From Paracoccaceae bacterium (GTDB lineage Bacteria > Pseudomonadota > Alphaproteobacteria > Rhodobacterales > Rhodobacteraceae): DNA of 7,327 nucleotides. Both the position numbers and the translations under genes were made by a program. Where the stretch lies: the NCBI GenBank assembly GCA_007134805.1, contig SLKB01000371.1, forward strand, positions 1 through 7,327, in the 5' to 3' direction. The notes beneath the pieces are model-generated. The model saw only the letters and a program-made list of their open reading frames with translations, was not told the origin of the DNA and made no database searches. Each line of letters starts with the position of its first letter. Position 1 is the first letter of the stretch. Of the stretch, positions 6,854 through 7,327 are shown one piece after another.

Positions 6854-7203
6854 ACTCGGCTCGGAACTATCACGCCGGGCTGTTGGCAGAGGCCTCGGTG
6901 CTCCGGCACTTCACGCAGGCGGGCTATTCGGTGCTCGCGCGGCGCTTCAGGGGCGCGCGCGGCGAGATCGATCTGATCGTCAGTCGCGACGCGCTCATTG
7001 TCTTCGTCGAAGTCAAGAAAAGCAGCAGCTTCGAGGCCGCGCTCGCCCGGATGACCCCGGCACAGACCCGGCGCATCTTTCAGACCGCTGAGGAGTTTCT
7101 GGCGCGCCAAAATCTCAGCACGCTCAGCGACACGCGCTTTGACATTGCGCTTGTCAACGTGACTGGACAGGTCGAGGTGATGGAGGGCGTCTTCGGCCCC
7201 TAG
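6850..7203 (+). CDS. yraN: YraN family protein (UPF0102), predicted nuclease-fold protein
   Basis: This is a 117-residue soluble protein of the UPF0102/YraN family, typical in length. Its PD-(D/E)XK-like core is visible: an N-terminal helix with Glu14, then GARGEIDLIV (35-44, with Glu39 and Asp41), then VFVEVKK (51-57, Glu54 and Lys56) and RFDIALV (96-102). These match the restriction-endonuclease-like fold, but the cellular role of the family is not settled. The start is GTG at 6850, overlapping the rsmI stop by 4 nt (GTGA), which implies translational coupling. RsmI-YraN adjacency is common in proteobacteria as I recall. A basic residue usually follows soon after the EVK motif; here the run after VKK is three Ser. 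Confidence 0.93.
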   Translation: MNSARNYHAGLLAEASVLRHFTQAGYSVLARRFRGARGEIDLIVSRDALIVFVEVKKSSSFEAALARMTPAQTRRIFQTAEEFLARQNLSTLSDTRFDIALVNVTGQVEVMEGVFGP

Positions 7204-7204
7204 A

Positions 7205-7227
7205 CCGGGGCCTTGCCAAGACCCCGG
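7205..7227 (+). terminator. GC-rich hairpin after yraN, terminator-like without a U tract
   Basis: CCGGGG (7205-7210) pairs with CCCCGG (7222-7227). One mismatch follows (C7211/A7221), then three more pairs (7212-7214 with 7218-7220) close a 3-nt loop. The stem starts two bases after the yraN stop. No T-rich run follows, so termination, pausing or 3'-end protection are all possible. Confidence 0.4.
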
Positions 7228-7280
7228 CCATCGGCCATCAAGTGCGCGGGGCGCATCACGAAAGCTCCGAGATCACGAAT

Positions 7281-7285
7281 GAGGA
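7281..7285 (+). promoter_or_regulatory. Ribosome binding site of gshB
   Basis: GAGGA sits 4 nt before the ATG at 7290. The spacing is slightly short but the match is good, and it supports this start codon. Confidence 0.55.
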
Positions 7286-7289
7286 CAGC

Positions 7290-7327
7290 ATGGGCTTGCG
7301 CGTCGCCTTCCAGATGGACCCGATCGA
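7290..7327 (+). CDS. gshB: Glutathione synthase GshB, N-terminal fragment (3' end outside window)
   Basis: Only 12 codons and two bases are inside the window, reading MGLRVAFQMDPI. The pattern of a short basic start followed by VAFQMDPI is the characteristic N-terminus of proteobacterial glutathione synthase, the ATP-grasp enzyme that joins glycine to gamma-glutamylcysteine. A Shine-Dalgarno is present just upstream. The position after yraN agrees with the rsmI-yraN-gshB order I recall from Rhodobacterales. The call rests on a very short but distinctive stretch. Confidence 0.8.
   Translation, partial: MGLRVAFQMDPI

Noticed and set aside
6817..7110. Minus-strand frame of 97 codons opposite yraN
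   Set aside because: It is antisense to yraN, which has clear GEIDLI and VFVEVK motifs; the minus-strand product shows no recognisable feature.
1..7327. Search for an unusual system such as a defence island, mobile element, CRISPR array or biosynthetic cluster
   Set aside because: All coding space is accounted for by conserved housekeeping families. No transposase, integrase, repeat array, attachment site or abrupt composition change was seen.

Overview
This is a GC-rich chromosomal window with an ordinary housekeeping gene set. The gene content (Rhodobacterales-type GlnD, RsmI and YraN, a Tat-like lipoprotein next to glnD, and gshB after yraN) suggests an alphaproteobacterium, most likely Rhodobacterales/Rhodobacteraceae. 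That placement rests on remembered gene order and protein style, not on a database search. I see no mobile element, CRISPR array, tRNA, rRNA, prophage gene or toxin-antitoxin pair.

Layout: the left edge holds the 3' end of a rhomboid-like membrane protein gene on the + strand. It runs tail-to-tail into a three-gene minus-strand cluster that reads, in transcription order, PBP-activator-like lipoprotein (5839-4652), glnD (4639-1841) and murJ (1839-271). The gaps are 12 nt and 1 nt, so the cluster looks like one operon. A 126-bp divergent intergenic region (5840-5965) separates it from a plus-strand cluster: rsmI (5966-6853), yraN (6850-7203, overlapping by 4 nt) and, after an 86-nt gap with a hairpin, the first 12 codons of gshB (7290 to the window end).

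How the genes work together: the lipoprotein and MurJ both bear on peptidoglycan synthesis. By family, the lipoprotein would assist the synthase in the periplasm, and MurJ flips the lipid II precursor across the inner membrane. GlnD lies between them and is the glutamine-sensing enzyme that modifies PII proteins, so nitrogen sensing and cell-wall supply are probably co-transcribed. On the other strand, RsmI methylates 16S rRNA, YraN is a small predicted nuclease-fold protein of unsettled role, and GshB makes glutathione.

I did not find a new biological system. The item most worth checking is the rhomboid-like tail. The segments that should carry the catalytic Ser and His appear to have His and Asp instead, which suggests a pseudoprotease. 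Lesser points are the Tat-like lipoprotein signal, the glnD-murJ junction without a clear ribosome binding site, the overlapping convergent 3' ends of the rhomboid-like gene and murJ, and the hairpin before gshB.
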